DNA of 64,000 nt from Paracentrotus lividus (GCA_940671915.1 CALNVZ010000554.1:302304-366303); one strand, 5' to 3'. Positions 45,656-57,839 are shown, counted from the first letter of the stretch. Program-made: numbers and translations. The notes: generated by a model from the letters alone, not told the origin.

Positions 45656-46317
45656 TTAATTAAATATGATATACTCTGCAAGAAGAATTGCCTTATATGA
45701 TTGTCTAAAAGTTTTCCGTGATTTAATTTTTCTAATATCATTTGGAAGAGAGCGTTCCATCATGACAGCACCTGAATACGAAACAGACTGTTTCCAAGAT
45801 TTGTCCTTACTTTGATGAGTGTTATATTTCTTATTTCGCTTGCTTCTTGTCTCGTAAGGGTGTTTAACAAATGAGAAATAATCAATGAAACGATGAGGAA
45901 GTTTGTTATTTAACAAATCATGCCACGAATGTTGCAATCATGAGCACGATATTGCTTAAAAACATCTAGAATCGATAACTCAGGAAACAAAGGCTGAGTG
46001 ATGATTGAAGGATTTGATATAATATAACACGAGTAATCCTCTTTGTATGACCAAAAATTCGACTAAGGAATGTTTTGTTTGCAGCTCCCCAGACTTCTAA
46101 TCCATAAGTAATGTGCGGTAAAATAAATGCAATTGCTATAACATAACCAATATCTTTTTCGATACATAATGTTCTGATTCTGTACAGAATACCTGCTTTT
46201 TTGCTGACAACATACATACATCATTAATATGTTTCTCCCAGTTAAGTTCTCATCAATATTAAGACCTATAACTGACACTGTATCAACTAAGTTCAAAACT
46301 TTACCTTTTATTTCCAA
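45656..46317 (-). pseudogene. LINE RT C-terminal part
   Basis: Two frames carry late-RT blocks: AFILPHITYGLEVWGAANK and HPYETRSKRNKKYNTHQSK followed by SVSYSGAVMMERSLPNDIRK. These match the typical end of CR1/L2-type ORF2 proteins (Y..RS, GA..WN.LP.DIR). The frame changes between 45937 and 45966. Confidence 0.75.
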
Positions 46318-46559
46318 GCTGCTCTGAAGTTAATATATTTTACCTCTATTCTTAAAAAGCATATAATTTTTTTGGATACATTTATAGTATATTTATTAGC
46401 TTCACACCAAGTGACAACATCTGATATAGGTGTTTATTTACTTCTCCTAGTTGTATTCTATTTTCTCCTTTGTCAAACTGTGTGAAACAGGCTCGAATCA
46501 TCAGCAAATAAACGAGAATTTGAAATATAAGAGGAATTTGATAAATCATTTATATTAGT

Positions 46560-46830
46560 AAAAACGAGTTGGTCCTAAGACTGAACCCTGTGGAACCCCA
46601 CATGTAATTTCTTTTCTCTGAGATTCCATACCAATCATAACAAACATCTGATATCTGTTATCCAGGTAATTTTTAAACCAGTTTAATGGAAGTCCTCGTA
46701 TGCCACTAATGATTCAGCTTATTTTGCAGCACTGTATGATCGATTGTATCAAATGCTTTGGCAAAGTCTATGAAAATGCCAACAGTTATTCTACCCTCGT
46801 CAGTGAAATGTGTTAATTCGGTTTAATCAA
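46560..46830 (-). pseudogene. LINE RT palm motifs
   Basis: Minus-strand reading gives GIFIDFAKAFDTIDH (motif A, catalytic Asp in FIDFAKAFDT) at about 46730-46780 and ITCGVPQGSVLGPTRF (motif B) at about 46565-46612. Stops lie between them. Confidence 0.8.
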
Positions 46831-47869
46831 ATTTACAAAGCGAGAGTTTTGCTACTATAACCATTTCTGAAACCATATTGATGTATTCGCGAGAATTTTA
46901 TTTGTATTCAGAAACTTCATCAAGCGAGCATTCACTATTTTTCAAATACTTTACTTATAATTGGTAATTATCGAATAGGTCGATAATTGCCAGGTAAAAC
47001 ATTTCAATCCTTTTTTATAATTGGGATCACTTTAGCCTATTTTCATATTTTTGGGAAAAACACCTGTCAAGAATGATACATTAAATACATTGTAAGTGTC
47101 ACAGACATAGTCTACTGCATTTATAAAAGCCTAGCAGGTTATTATCAAACACATGCTTTGATGATCAGATCATAATAAGTTTTCACTCTGAGCTGATCAC
47201 CGGTGAAGAAAAAGAAAGATTAGATATACGTTCATTCAATATCTCTTATGATTAACATTGAATCGCAATGTTCACTAGCTAATTTTTTGCGTATGTTGAA
47301 CAAAAACTAAGCTATTAATAACATTAGCAATGCTCCTTTGGGAGATGTTGATCACATACTGCTACAACCATCAATTTCAGATTTTATTCCTTTCTAATTT
47401 TAGTATGGCTTTTTATCACAGGAGTTATTCTTGCTTCAATAGTTCGATTTAATAGTTTTCCAGGTTTTACTTGCTGTTAGGACTACCTTTCTTCAAAATA
47501 GCCTCCCCATAGTACATTTTTTTCTCGACAAGGTCTCTAACACATCGAAGTAAAGTATAATTTCGCTATTTCTTATATTTTATCGAAATGAAACTTACTA
47601 AAACCAGACTCTGATCGTCTCTATGACTACATTTAGATGCTTTTGTACTGAACTTGATCCCCTTCTTTATATCCGAGCGTGTCTATTCCATGGGATTTCA
47701 TTTGTTTTCTTCTTGAATCACCATGTATCTCCTCAATCGGAGCATTTTATTGCATACCCTCTACCAAGACATCTCGCAGAAATTATCATACGCCTCGTAT
47801 GGCTCGAAACAATCATTTAACAATCTGTCCAATTTAAATCATCATATCATTTAAAGGAATCGACTGAAA

Positions 47870-48420
47870 AATCTGAAAGTTCCTGAGTATGATTGTTTTC
47901 TTCTCCGTATATTCATGAATTTCTCAAAGTGGCAATAAATTGGAAGATGATCGGATATTCCAGCCTCAATACAACCTGAATGATCAACATGATGAATATT
48001 TGTTATAAATATGATCGATAGGTTGCACTGAACTAGTAATTCGTGTTGGGAAGAATCACCTGGCTTAAACCAATCGATTGCATAAGGCGTAATAAATAAT
48101 TACTTTTATCCTCTTTAGACAATAAATCCTTATTGAAATCACCCACAATGATACATAGATTCTTGTCTAAATCAATTTCTGCAATAAACTTCCTAGTTCT
48201 GAATTGAATTCATCTATATTCGTTCCTGGTTTCTGTATATTACTCCAAATATAATGCTTACATTTGAACATGTATTTTTAACAAAGACACTCACATTTGG
48301 TAATGATAAATCTTAATCGAGAATAATTTAAGGAATGATGAACATAAGCCCCAACACCTCCACCTCTTGTCCGTCTACATTGAATTCTATGTTGTGAATC
48401 GGGTAATATCTTTTACATCC
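47870..48420 (-). pseudogene. LINE endonuclease domain
   Basis: Minus-strand scraps read CRRTRGGGVGAYVHHSLNYS, IVVGDFN-like (VGDFNKDL at about 48130-48155) and QPIDHIYNKY near 48000. GDFN and DHI are active-site blocks of APE-type endonucleases used by LINEs to nick the target. Confidence 0.7.
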
Positions 48421-48910
48421 AAATTCAGAAAGGCATTCTAAATTACTGAAATACATCTTCATATCTATATGAATCAAAGTTTTATGTAAAGAGAATTACC
48501 ATGTGAACAAGACCAGTGAATTTTCAAATAAGCGATCTTTATACAAATTGAAATCATTGGGTAATAAAGGCGTTGATATCACATCAAAAGATAAAGTTGG
48601 TTTATCAACATGAGAATAAATTACTTTATTTTGACAATGTCCTCCCTGGAGTCAGCGGACTATGCCAAAGGGGAAGGTCAGTAAAGTTCCGCTTGGTTCA
48701 ACCCCTGTCATGACGAACCAGTCCGTTTGAGGAGAGTATACCCCTACTTGCAACTCTATTAGTTCACTTTTCCAAGTGTGACCAGGGACGTGAGAGGAGA
48801 CCCTGGTGTGACAAACACCTCAACCAAGATATCTATCTAAAACACATCTGTTCCTTGACCTCGCTCCAAACAGTGGTCACCCAAGGTCACAGCTGGGGGC
48901 CAATATTGTT

Positions 48911-49219
48911 TACATTAAACGATCAAGATGTCTGTATCGATACATTTTTATTAGTTTTTCATTCTTGTACTTTCCTTATTCTGAAGTCGATTTTCTTCGT
49001 TCGAAATTGAAAACGAATTAACATTTAATTTCTAAATATAATATGCCTTTGAAAACTTGAAAAAATAAGTACAATCATTTCATTCCCATGGGCCGACAAC
49101 AGGCAGAGCTACTCTTACGTAATTTCACAGCTGTTGTTTATCATTAACCCTGGCTCAAAGCTCAGGCTAGCCAGCAGAAATGAAAAGTTAGCTAACAGGG
49201 ATTAGCTGGCCATATGTAG
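48911..49219. other. Unassigned junction sequence
   Basis: AT-rich DNA between the LINE 5' side and the resumed integrase. It does not read as integrase core and could belong to either element or to a third insertion. Confidence 0.35.
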
Positions 49220-49747
49220 GGTCATAGTGCTTGGAAATGAATATCTTGGAGCTTCAAACGAGGTTTTTTGATTGGGGGTATAGGACCTGAATATGGCTCT
49301 GATACTCAGGTAGGCTTGCAAACGAGGAGTTGACGAACCGTTTCGTAGAGTGGCAATGGACGCAATATGACCCATTGAAGCTGCGGAGAGAGACCGGAAG
49401 CAGTACAACAACAAGGCAAAATGAGGAGATTTGAGACAGGCGATGAAGTCCTCCTTCTTCTACCAACCGACAACAATAAGCTGTTATTGCAATGGCGGGG
49501 TCCATTCAATGATATTGAGAAGATAGGAAAGATGGACTACAAGCTGGACATGGATGGAAATACCAAGACTTTCCACGCCAATCTCATCAAGAAATTCTTC
49601 AGAAGGGAAGAGCATGTTGGCGTCTTAGATGTGGCGTGTACGTCAGAAGTCGATGATACCATGGTCGATGAGGATGAGAAAGAAGATAGGTCGGAAGAGA
49701 AGCCAGCAGTGCACAAGGATCCAATTCATCTTCAATCATTCGCCTAG
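49220..49747 (+). CDS. Integrase C-terminal (GPY/F-like) region
   Basis: From about 49360 the frames give AAERDRKQYNNKAK, then RRFETGDEVLLLLP, then QWRGPFNDIEKIGKMDYKLD and KTFHANLIKKFFRR. GPF..IEKIG..DYKLD is the GPY/F-type module at the C-terminus of gypsy integrases. The DDE catalytic core that should precede it is not visible between 45374 and here. The frame ends at 49747 in an acidic stretch. Confidence 0.8.
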
Positions 49748-49779
49748 TCAGAGAATATCGACGGTGTACATATCAGCCC

Positions 49780-50284
49780 ACATCCGACCCAAGATCATCA
49801 AGCTGAAATAAGCAGCCTTCTTCAGGAATTTGAAGAGACAATGACTGATATACCAGGATTGACTAATCTCGGGGAACACGACCTCAGGTTGACGGATAAG
49901 GAACCCATCATGAGCAGACCTTATCCTTTACCACACGCTTTCGAGGACAAGTTACGAATGAAGTTTGTAAGAAGATTGATCTCGGCATAGTGGAGCCTTC
50001 ATCCTCACCATACGACTCTCCGGTTGCCAAGGTTAAGGAAAAGGATTGTGCAATGATATTTTGTTGCGACTACCGGAAACTCAACCCAGGTACAGTGATG
50101 GATGCAAAACAAAGTCAAGACCCCGACGAAATCATCACTAAATTGGATAGTGACAGAATATTCACCAAGACGAAACTAACAATAAGTTGTTGGCAACGGC
50201 CACTTACTAATGAGGCCAAGCCACTAATAGGATTTGTCAGAATCTTGATGGAGATTACAATATTGTATCTGATCCGAATCCAAG
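49780..50284 (+). pseudogene. Reverse transcriptase N-terminal part, after integrase
   Basis: Frames give LLQEFEETMTDIPGLTNLGE, RPYPLPHAFEDKLR, then after a shift near 49950 DLGIVEPSSSPYDSPVAKVK and IFCCDYRKLN, DPDEIITKL. These are the first blocks of a gypsy-type RT. The sequence ends soon after KPLIGFV, before the catalytic YxDD box, so the RT is truncated. Confidence 0.8.
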
Positions 50285-51400
50285 ATCTATAAAGTGATAT
50301 AGACATTCATAGAAATAATGAGAAAAATTATACTTGTTATTTTGATCTTTTTGTATAAATTATATTTCAGATATATTTCATATCCATGAAATGACATGGA
50401 CGTAAATTGTATATAGTAATTGGGCGATTCCACACTAGAACTTGAAAAATGCCAGAATTAAAATATTCTTTCAACTAATCATAAGAAGTGTAATATTTTA
50501 CTCTGATACCTAAAATTTATGGAAATTACAATTTTTTTTCCAAAGCGAAGTCGGAAATGGATTTTTTGGGGAAAAACAGTGGAATTTTCAATTTTCATAA
50601 ATCTTACTGATTAACAGGTCGAAAACAAAATCTGCTTCAAACCACTATAGAAAGAGCGCAATAATATTGAAAAGTAGTACAAGTCAGTGGATTAATGCAT
50701 CATGGATGGCTCCAAATAATTTTAAAAACATTATTATGATGCTTAATGGGGTGAGTAATGATTATTCCGAACCTATTTTTGGCAATGTCCCGTACGACAC
50801 ATGGAAATGCAAAAGTTTCGACCACAGTTTTGATTTTGATGTCGCAATCTTGCTATTACAGTTTCTCTATCTTTGACCCATGGGTAATCAGTTGATCCTA
50901 TTAGGATATAAGATCCGCCCTTCATTTTTCAATAAATGGCATTTTAAAGTTGTCCCGTACGCCACACAATATATATTGCATTTCATCGGGGTGTTGGATT
51001 ACTGCAAAGTCAACAAACTCTATAAGTAGGTCTTTTTATCTCTAGTAAACATGAAATATGTGATTCCCACCATTTTAACTGACTTCAAATACATGTATTC
51101 CATTGTGAAGGCCTTCAGCTGTACTGATGATTTTCACTGGTTAAAGCTTTTAGACACAAGGTACTAATTGATGTTTACCTTTTTTTTTCCTACCACCCCT
51201 TTTCTGTTATTGGTATAATTATGGAAAAGTTCACCCTTATTTCAAGTTGGTTCATGAAATACAGTAAAGTTTGACAGAGTTAGGACTTTTCTTCTTAAAA
51301 GAAAAAGAAAAGAAAAAATTCTGGGATGGGCAGAAACTTTAGTACTTTCCTTTTACCATTTATTAATCATGATACACAATACAATTATTCTCACATGTGT

Positions 51401-52001
51401 CTTAAAGTCCTAGACCGGACCGACAAATGAAATAGCCAAAAACGAATGCTAATATGCTATATAATACAACAATTCCAAATTAAGGCATTTTTATTGTCCA
51501 TCTAGAAAGTATTTAATTAAAAAGATGACCGAACCTCAACCAGGCCACCCCTCCCGAATACTTGTAAAATTACCCCTAATTTAAAAGTGCGAGTGATGAC
51601 GTCAAAAAATGTTAATGGAATGCTACAGCAGTCCTGCGGCTAGGCATGATTGCGTTTCGCCTTTAGAAAACACGTTTTTATTGCTAAGTCAGGACAATAG
51701 ACGCCCTGTGAGCTAGAATTCTATTGTTATGAAATGAAAGGGCAAAGCCAATCATGCCTGGCCACAGGACTGCTGTAGCATTCCATTAACATTTTCTGAC
51801 GTCATCACTCGCACTTTTAAATTAGGGGTAATTTTACAAGTATTCGGGAGGGGTGGCCTGGTTGAGGTTCGGTCACCTTTTTAATTAAATACTTTCTAGA
51901 TGGACACATAAAAACGCCTTAATTTGGAATTGTTGCATTATATAGCATATTAGCTTTCGTTTTTGGCTATTTCATTTGTTGGTCCGGTCGGGGTCTTTAA
52001 G
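51401..52001. mobile_element. 601-bp high-identity palindrome
   Basis: 51401 onward (CTTAAAGTCCTAGACCGGAC) is the inverse of the sequence ending at 52001 (GGTCCGGTCGGGGTCTTTAAG). Arms are about 250 bp and nearly identical, with a ~95-bp centre. No frame. Such long, fresh arms suggest a recently mobile fold-back/MITE element. Confidence 0.9.
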
Positions 52002-52887
52002 AGATATTGGACTGTATATGAAGTGATCTGGATTCTTGCCAAACCTTTTTTATTTTTAATTCTATATAATTTATATTATTCATTTATTTTCAATTATCTA
52101 TATCAGCTTATGGGGGGGGGGGGGGTTATAGGCAAATTGTTACACTTCTATTTGGTTCATTTCTGAAGAAGTGAAAAGAAATAACCCACCAAAACCATAT
52201 ATTAGTACAGAGGTTATATATCAAGGAATCCTATGGACGACAAAAAAAAAAAAATCACCAAAATGCCTTATTAGCATAATTTATGCAAATTAGCCCTTTT
52301 TTTTGCAAAACAAAACATCTCAAGAATCAAATGTCTGTTACTCGTTACACTTTGCATACTTATTGGTGAAATATGTCTCTGGGGAATGCATGGATTAGAA
52401 TTTTAAATTAAGTTTTAGTTTTGTGGTAATAATGTAATGAATATATAACTAGCTAAAAAAAAAATATATATAAAAGAAAAAATTCATCAAAAAATAAGAA
52501 TATCTTTGAAATTTAAATCCATACAATCCCTAGACATATGTTTAGAGAACAACTGTGCAAAAAATCGAGTTATTTGTGTGTAAGGTATTCAGTAGATGGA
52601 CCATTCTTGGTCACGTGTGTGACCGAAATTATGCAAAATCTTGACTTTAATTGGCCATAACTCTAACAATTTAAAAAAATATACTGATTTAATGTTTATA
52701 TCATGCTAATATATTTTGTTGGCTATCATTTGTAAATATTTTTTGATATTTACAATATGCATGTTCAAGGTCAGAGGTCAAAAGAAGTGGGTCACGTGTG
52801 TGACCTCACAGAACGGCATGATTTTGAAAGTTCAATTTCATTTTGAAATTCCTGTGAGTTTTGAAATGATAAAATGTTCTTATTGCT

Positions 52888-53712
52888 ATGAGATATGCAA
52901 ACACCGGCGCTGGACTAAAAAGGAATCTAAGAAAAAACATACTTCTTGCTACCTGGAATGTTAGAAGCTTAAGTAAGGCTGGGAAACTAACTGTGGTATG
53001 CCATGAGATGGAACGTCTGAAGATCTCTGTTCTAGGTCTTGAAGAGGTCAAATTGACTGGAAAAGGTAGATTTGAAACTACAAATGGCTACACAGTCATC
53101 TATTGCGGAAAGGAGCCAAACAAGGGATGCAACCATGGTGTTGGTTTCATTCTGGATAAGAATATGCAGAAATGCTTGCTGGGATACAACATGATCAATG
53201 ATCGTATTACCATTAGGATTTCTGCAAGCCCATACAACATGACCATTGTAGAGTTTTATGCACCTACTTCAGCTGCGAGTGAAGCCGAACTTGATGAATT
53301 TTACGAGGTGCTCCAAGAAACGCTGGATAACATCCCCTGTCGTGATGTCAAAGTTTTAATGGGAGATGCTAATGCAAAGGTTGGAAAAACATCAGTTCCT
53401 GCCTCAACGCATGGCATGTTTGGACTCGGACATCAGAACAACCAAGGCTATAAACTCATTGAGTTTTGCGCTACCAATAATCTTGTTATCACAAACACAT
53501 TGTTTGAACAACATCCACGAAGATTATACACATGGACTGCGCCAAACGGTAAGACCAGAAATCAAATTGACTATATTATCATATCACAGAGATGGAGGAG
53601 TAGCATCACCAAAGTTCGCACCTACCCAGGTGCTGACTGCGGGTCGGACCATCAGCTTCTATGTGCACGTTTCAAATTGCGCCTGAAAAGGATAGAAATT
53701 GCATCTGGATGA
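52888..53712 (+). CDS. RTE LINE endonuclease domain
   Basis: 274 codons. ATWNVRSLSKAGKL near residue 20 and GLEEVKLTGKG (LE..KLTG) near 50 are early blocks; VLMGDANAKVG (GDANAKVG) near 155 and RRLYTWTAPNG, RNQIDYIIISQRWRSSI and ADCGSDHQLL follow. These are the N, D and H active-site blocks of APE-type endonucleases of the RTE/BovB group, like CFDP2-type proteins derived from such LINEs. All recognised active-site blocks are present, but the frame stops before RT. Confidence 0.9.
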   Translation: MRYANTGAGLKRNLRKNILLATWNVRSLSKAGKLTVVCHEMERLKISVLGLEEVKLTGKGRFETTNGYTVIYCGKEPNKGCNHGVGFILDKNMQKCLLGYNMINDRITIRISASPYNMTIVEFYAPTSAASEAELDEFYEVLQETLDNIPCRDVKVLMGDANAKVGKTSVPASTHGMFGLGHQNNQGYKLIEFCATNNLVITNTLFEQHPRRLYTWTAPNGKTRNQIDYIIISQRWRSSITKVRTYPGADCGSDHQLLCARFKLRLKRIEIASG

Positions 53713-55790
53713 CTCCCAGGTTTGATCTTGAAAATCTGCAAGTAAATGATGCATTCTGTAATGAAGTCTCTGACAAACTCAGTGAGCCAACTGCTTTCCA
53801 GAGAGAAATCACAACAAACTTTGGCAAAACATGAAAATGTCATATTAGAAACTGCCAAGAAGACCGTGCCAAGACGACGCAAAAGGCACAGGAATGGATA
53901 TCTACAGAGACATTGATCAAATTGACGAAGAAAAGACTGAAGGCTACTGTCTGAGAAATGTTACTGACAGAGTGTTGTATCACAATGTAATACTGAAGTA
54001 CAACGTTATTGAGACACGATAGCAGAGAAACATTGATGGCAATGTACTGATCGAAAAGTCTGCAGTTACTATCAACTTAGAGAAATGTACAAAGCAGTCA
54101 AACTATCACAAACAGTTTACACAAACTGGATTCTGTTAAAGAGCGAACAAGGAGCAGTCCTATCCAAGGAGCTGATGTAAAACGATGGAAAGAATATTGA
54201 GTAAATTATATAAAAAGCAGATGATGATTTTTCAAGCTGTGATTCCAAAACAAGAACAGAGCCCCACCCCTGAGGATGAATTGATACAGGCACGTGAACA
54301 ACATCAAAATGGGAAGACCCTGGATGCGATGACATAACTATCGAACTTCTCAAACATTCAGGAAGAAAAATCATCGATGTTAGCACTCTAACTTGTGTCA
54401 CCATCTGGGAGAAGAAAGAGTGGCAGAAGACTGGGTAAGTCAATCTTCATAATACTGCACAAGAGGAGATGCTATGCAAAGTGCAAACACACGGAACAAT
54501 CCGTCTAATAACATGGCTAGCAAGGTGATTTTAAAGATTAAGCAGGAAGAATGAAGAATAGACTAGAAAGAGAGATATCTACAGCTCAAGCTGGTTTTAG
54601 ACCAGGGCGTGAACGAGAGACCAGATACGCAATCTGAAGTTGATAATGGAAAAACAACGAGAATGGGGGAAGATATTTAACATTGCCTTCATCGACTATA
54701 GTAAAGCCTTCGATACAAATCAGACAGGAAGTTTATGGTAGGGAATTGTGGACATGGGCTTTCCAGCCACATCATTGGAGCTCCTACGCAAACTGTTACA
54801 ATCGATCAGCTGGCAGCTGTCAGAACGGGCTATGGTATGACAGATGGTTCGAAATTGGCATAAGGAGTAAGACAAGGGTGCATACTCTCACCACCTCTGT
54901 TTAAATATCTATCAGAACTGATTATGCGAGAAGCTCTTAACAACTTTAGCTGGGACTTGTGGATGTTGGTGGAAAGATCTATACAGACTTGAGATATGCG
55001 ACGATTTCGCCCTGCTGGCTGGATCTTTAGAAGAAATGCAAGATCTTCTGAACAGAGTTCAAATCACCAGTGAATCCGTAGGACTCTTTTCTAATGGTTT
55101 CAAAAGCCGAGATCATGATCGTAGGAGAGAACCTCATTGAGATGGCAGAGGTGAAGACAAAATGGATATCATACAAGTTAATGGAGAGGTGATTGAAGTC
55201 GTTCAACACTTCAGCTACCTGGGACAATGATCAGTGTGAGAGTGTGACGAGCCCAGAATCAACGAGACTTCCATCGCAAAGAATGCAACAGTGTCACTCT
55301 CTTCAATATGGAAAGACAAGTCATCACTAGACAATAAAGATTGACTGCTAGATCTGTTAGTGTTTTCCTCTTGCAACTATGGTTGTGGTCCCTGGGCATG
55401 AAGAAATCAGATAGAAACGGGGCGAGGCTTTGAACTATGGGCTTCAGGCGTCTACTTTGCTCAGCTGGACAGGAGAAAAACTAATCAATTGTGCTTGACA
55501 GCATAGACACAAATGGGATTACTGGAGCACATCGACCAACTAAAGCTTCGATACTTGGACATGTGGTACGAGCTGCCAAGACCGAGTACGACTAATGTCT
55601 GCAATGGTGTTTGGTAATAGACGTAGAGGAAGGCAAAAGACTCGGGTGACAGACGGCGTAGTCACTCTCACAGATATACATTAAGCAAGGCTATAAGGCA
55701 GCCGCACGGGATCGTGTCAAATGGAAGAAAATTGTGCATGATGTCACGGCCGGTCGGAGACCTGACCGATCCGCACCTTGATGATGATGC
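53713..55790 (+). pseudogene. RTE LINE reverse transcriptase, broken
   Basis: Scraps in several frames: QAGFRPGR near 54590, IAFIDYSKAFDT (motif A) near 54690, GVRQGCILSPPLF (motif B) near 54868, and DDFALLAG (YADD region, with a base lost before it) near 54997. The end reads GYKAAARDRVKWKKIVHDVT and AGRRPDRSAP near 55700-55780. Many stops. Confidence 0.8.
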
Positions 55791-56583
55791 ATTATGGACC
55801 TGCTAACCCAAAAATATCTCTAGATAGGAGTCATCTCTGAAATTTCTTTTTTTATCTATTATTTTATACCGTGATGTCGGGTCACGTGTGTGACATTTTA
55901 GTGGGTCACGTGTGTGAGCTATGGCAAATTGTACAGAAAAATGAATATATTATGTATATTATGTAGCAATACTGTATCCGCTGTGGTAAAAAAAAAAATA
56001 TGAACTCAACCCTAGTCAGTCAATGGGGTGTTTTGGTAGCTGTCAAGAGTGGGGGAGGGGCGGGTAGGGAGGGGGGCCATGATGCCCCCTATAAGCTCTT
56101 GGCTCTTGATCGCGCGAGCGCGCCGAAAATTTGTACGATGGTAGAATCTGATGTTATTACAAGAAAGCATTGTTAATTTTCCAATAATAATAATAATAAT
56201 TTATTTTACATGAATTAATTATGCTAATTTACGCATTGTATGAAGTCATAATTTTTATTCTAATTGACAAACTACAGCTTCTGGAATGCTAATTTTGTGT
56301 TTGCATAATCTTTATAGGATTCCTAACCATTGTGCTTGGAAAAAAATTGATATCGAACTAAATTCCTTGTGTATTTTATTGTTTTATGAATTTCTTATGT
56401 ATTTCCTTGTTTTTTTTCGACCTTTTGTTTTGTTTGTTTGTTTGTTCTTTTTGTTGTTGTTGTTGTTTTGTGTTTTTTTCCTTAACAATTATTGCAGAAC
56501 CATTTTGGAGCATAATAATGCTAAAATAAATTAATTTCAGCAAATGAAAGTGAAAATAATCAGAATTTATGACCGCCCCCACC

Positions 56584-57735
56584 CAGCGGGTCACGTGTGT
56601 GATCAATTTGTTTGCTAATTAATAATCAAATTAAAACTTGTCATGGATTCATATTTAGTAAGATGCAAGGTATACATTAAATCTAGCTTTGAAGAGATAA
56701 TTATAATAATACCAGAGCCATGGTTAAGATAGGGCATAAACTTTTGTGTTTTTTGGTGACTTGTGTGTGACATTTTGAGGGCAATTAATTTCCAGTGTTG
56801 ATTATCTTAATATAATCAATTTAACAACATTATTTTGGGGGTTAGATTAAAATGAATAGAGGTAAATAATAATATAATGACAGTAATCCAAGTAAGGAAG
56901 TCAGCATATCCATTCCAGTCAGGGTTAAAAAATTATATTTTATTTACCGTTTTTCCATTTAATTATCATTTATGTTAATTTATGCAAATGAGCATGAACC
57001 GTTGCAAAAATCACGAAAAAACATCAGTTCATGAAACTTCAGACATTGCTCTATTTGAATATGCAGCTTAAAATAAAAAAACAAAAATGTATTTGTCCCC
57101 AAAAGGTTCACTTTTCAAAGAATGGCCGAATAGCCTGGTCCCTTTTTTAAAGGCATGGCCATAGTTGGTCACACACGTGACCCGTGGGTCACGTGTTTGA
57201 CCAATTTCAAAGTTAATTAATAACTAAATTAAAAGCTATCATGGCTTCATATTTGGTGAGATGCAAGGCACATTATATCTAGCTTTGGAGAAAAAATTGT
57301 AACAATAATAGAACCATGGTTTTCGGGGGGCGTTAACTTTTCGTGTTTTTGGGTCACGTGTGTGACATTTGATGGCAATTGATTTCTTTAGTTAATTATC
57401 TTAAAACAATCAAGTCAACACTATTATTTTTCATTTAATTTTAAAGGCATGAAGTTAAAAAAAAGGGTGTAATGACAATAATCAAAGTAAGGAGACCAGC
57501 ATATACAATCAAGTCAGGGTCAAACAAATGATATTTTACGTACCATTTTTCTATCCAAATTTTTTGCATGTTCATTTATGCAAATGAGCATGAAAAATTT
57601 GTAGAATTAAGATAAAAAATGCATTTCATGAAACTTCAGACAATGCTCTATATTAATGTGCAGCTTAAAAACAAAAAGGACAAACTTTATTTTTTCCAAA
57701 AAAGGTTCACTTTTCAAAGAATCGCCCAGATCTTG
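56584..57735 (+). repeat. Two-copy ~600-bp tandem repeat
   Basis: 56584-57142 and 57184-57735 share GGGTCACGTG, ATGGCTTCATATTTGGTGAG-type text, TTTATGCAAATGAGCATGAA, TCATGAAACTTCAGACA and AAAAGGTTCACTTTTCAAAG in the same order. Identity looks about 75-80 percent. Both end with AGAATCGCCC-type words, like the ends of the 12-kb composite. Confidence 0.8.
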
Positions 57736-57777
57736 TTTTGGGCAAAAAGGGCTAATTTGCATAAACTGCAGAAAATA

Positions 57778-57839
57778 AGTGACAAGTAATGATAATACCA
57801 ATAACTGTAATTTTATTGGTATTATCATCACTAGTCACT
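57778..57839. repeat. 62-bp hairpin
   Basis: AGTGACAAGTAATGATAATA faces TATTATCATCACTAGTCACT with a short loop. It lies directly past the second 600-bp unit. Confidence 0.75.

Larger units (their letters stand above)
45375..48910 (-). mobile_element. CR1/L2-like LINE inserted in the LTR element
   Basis: On the minus strand, from high to low coordinate: apurinic-type endonuclease (48420-47870), RT fingers and palm (about 47350-46560), RT C-terminus (46317-45656), then a 3' tail with TTTATTTATT at 45375. Stops and frameshifts occur throughout. The 5' end is near 48655-48910, where a GC-richer segment with TGACCAGGGACGTGAG may be the 5' untranslated region. It separates the integrase zinc finger from the integrase C-terminus. 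Confidence 0.75.
42240..50284 (+). mobile_element. Gmr1-like Ty3/gypsy LTR retrotransposon, broken
   Basis: Order on the plus strand: probable 5' LTR, tRNA-Arg primer site, gag, CCHC zinc knuckle, protease, integrase zinc-binding end, [LINE insertion], integrase C-terminal end, reverse transcriptase start. Integrase lies before RT, the reverse of standard Ty3/gypsy order and the same as the Gmr1-like elements of deuterostomes. The copy has frameshifts, stops, a missing integrase core, a truncated RT and no visible 3' LTR, so it is inactive. The 5' limit is approximate. Confidence 0.8.
52888..55790 (+). mobile_element. RTE/BovB-like LINE, near full length, inactive
   Basis: An intact endonuclease domain (52888-53712) is followed by a broken reverse transcriptase to about 55780 and a short (TGATGATG) tail, the usual RTE form. 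Total 2.9 kb matches the usual RTE length. Target-site duplication not obvious. It is inserted among GGGTCACGTGTGTGACC words. Confidence 0.85.
52605..57370. repeat. Series of GGGTCACGTGTGTGACC words
   Basis: The imperfect palindrome GGTCACGTGTGTGACC occurs near 52606, 52788, 55876, 55903, 56587 and 57352; it is doubled in opposite orientations at 57168-57197, and a variant lies at 56757. The RTE LINE divides the series into two parts, so the series is the older host of that insertion. The word contains CACGTG. Confidence 0.75.
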
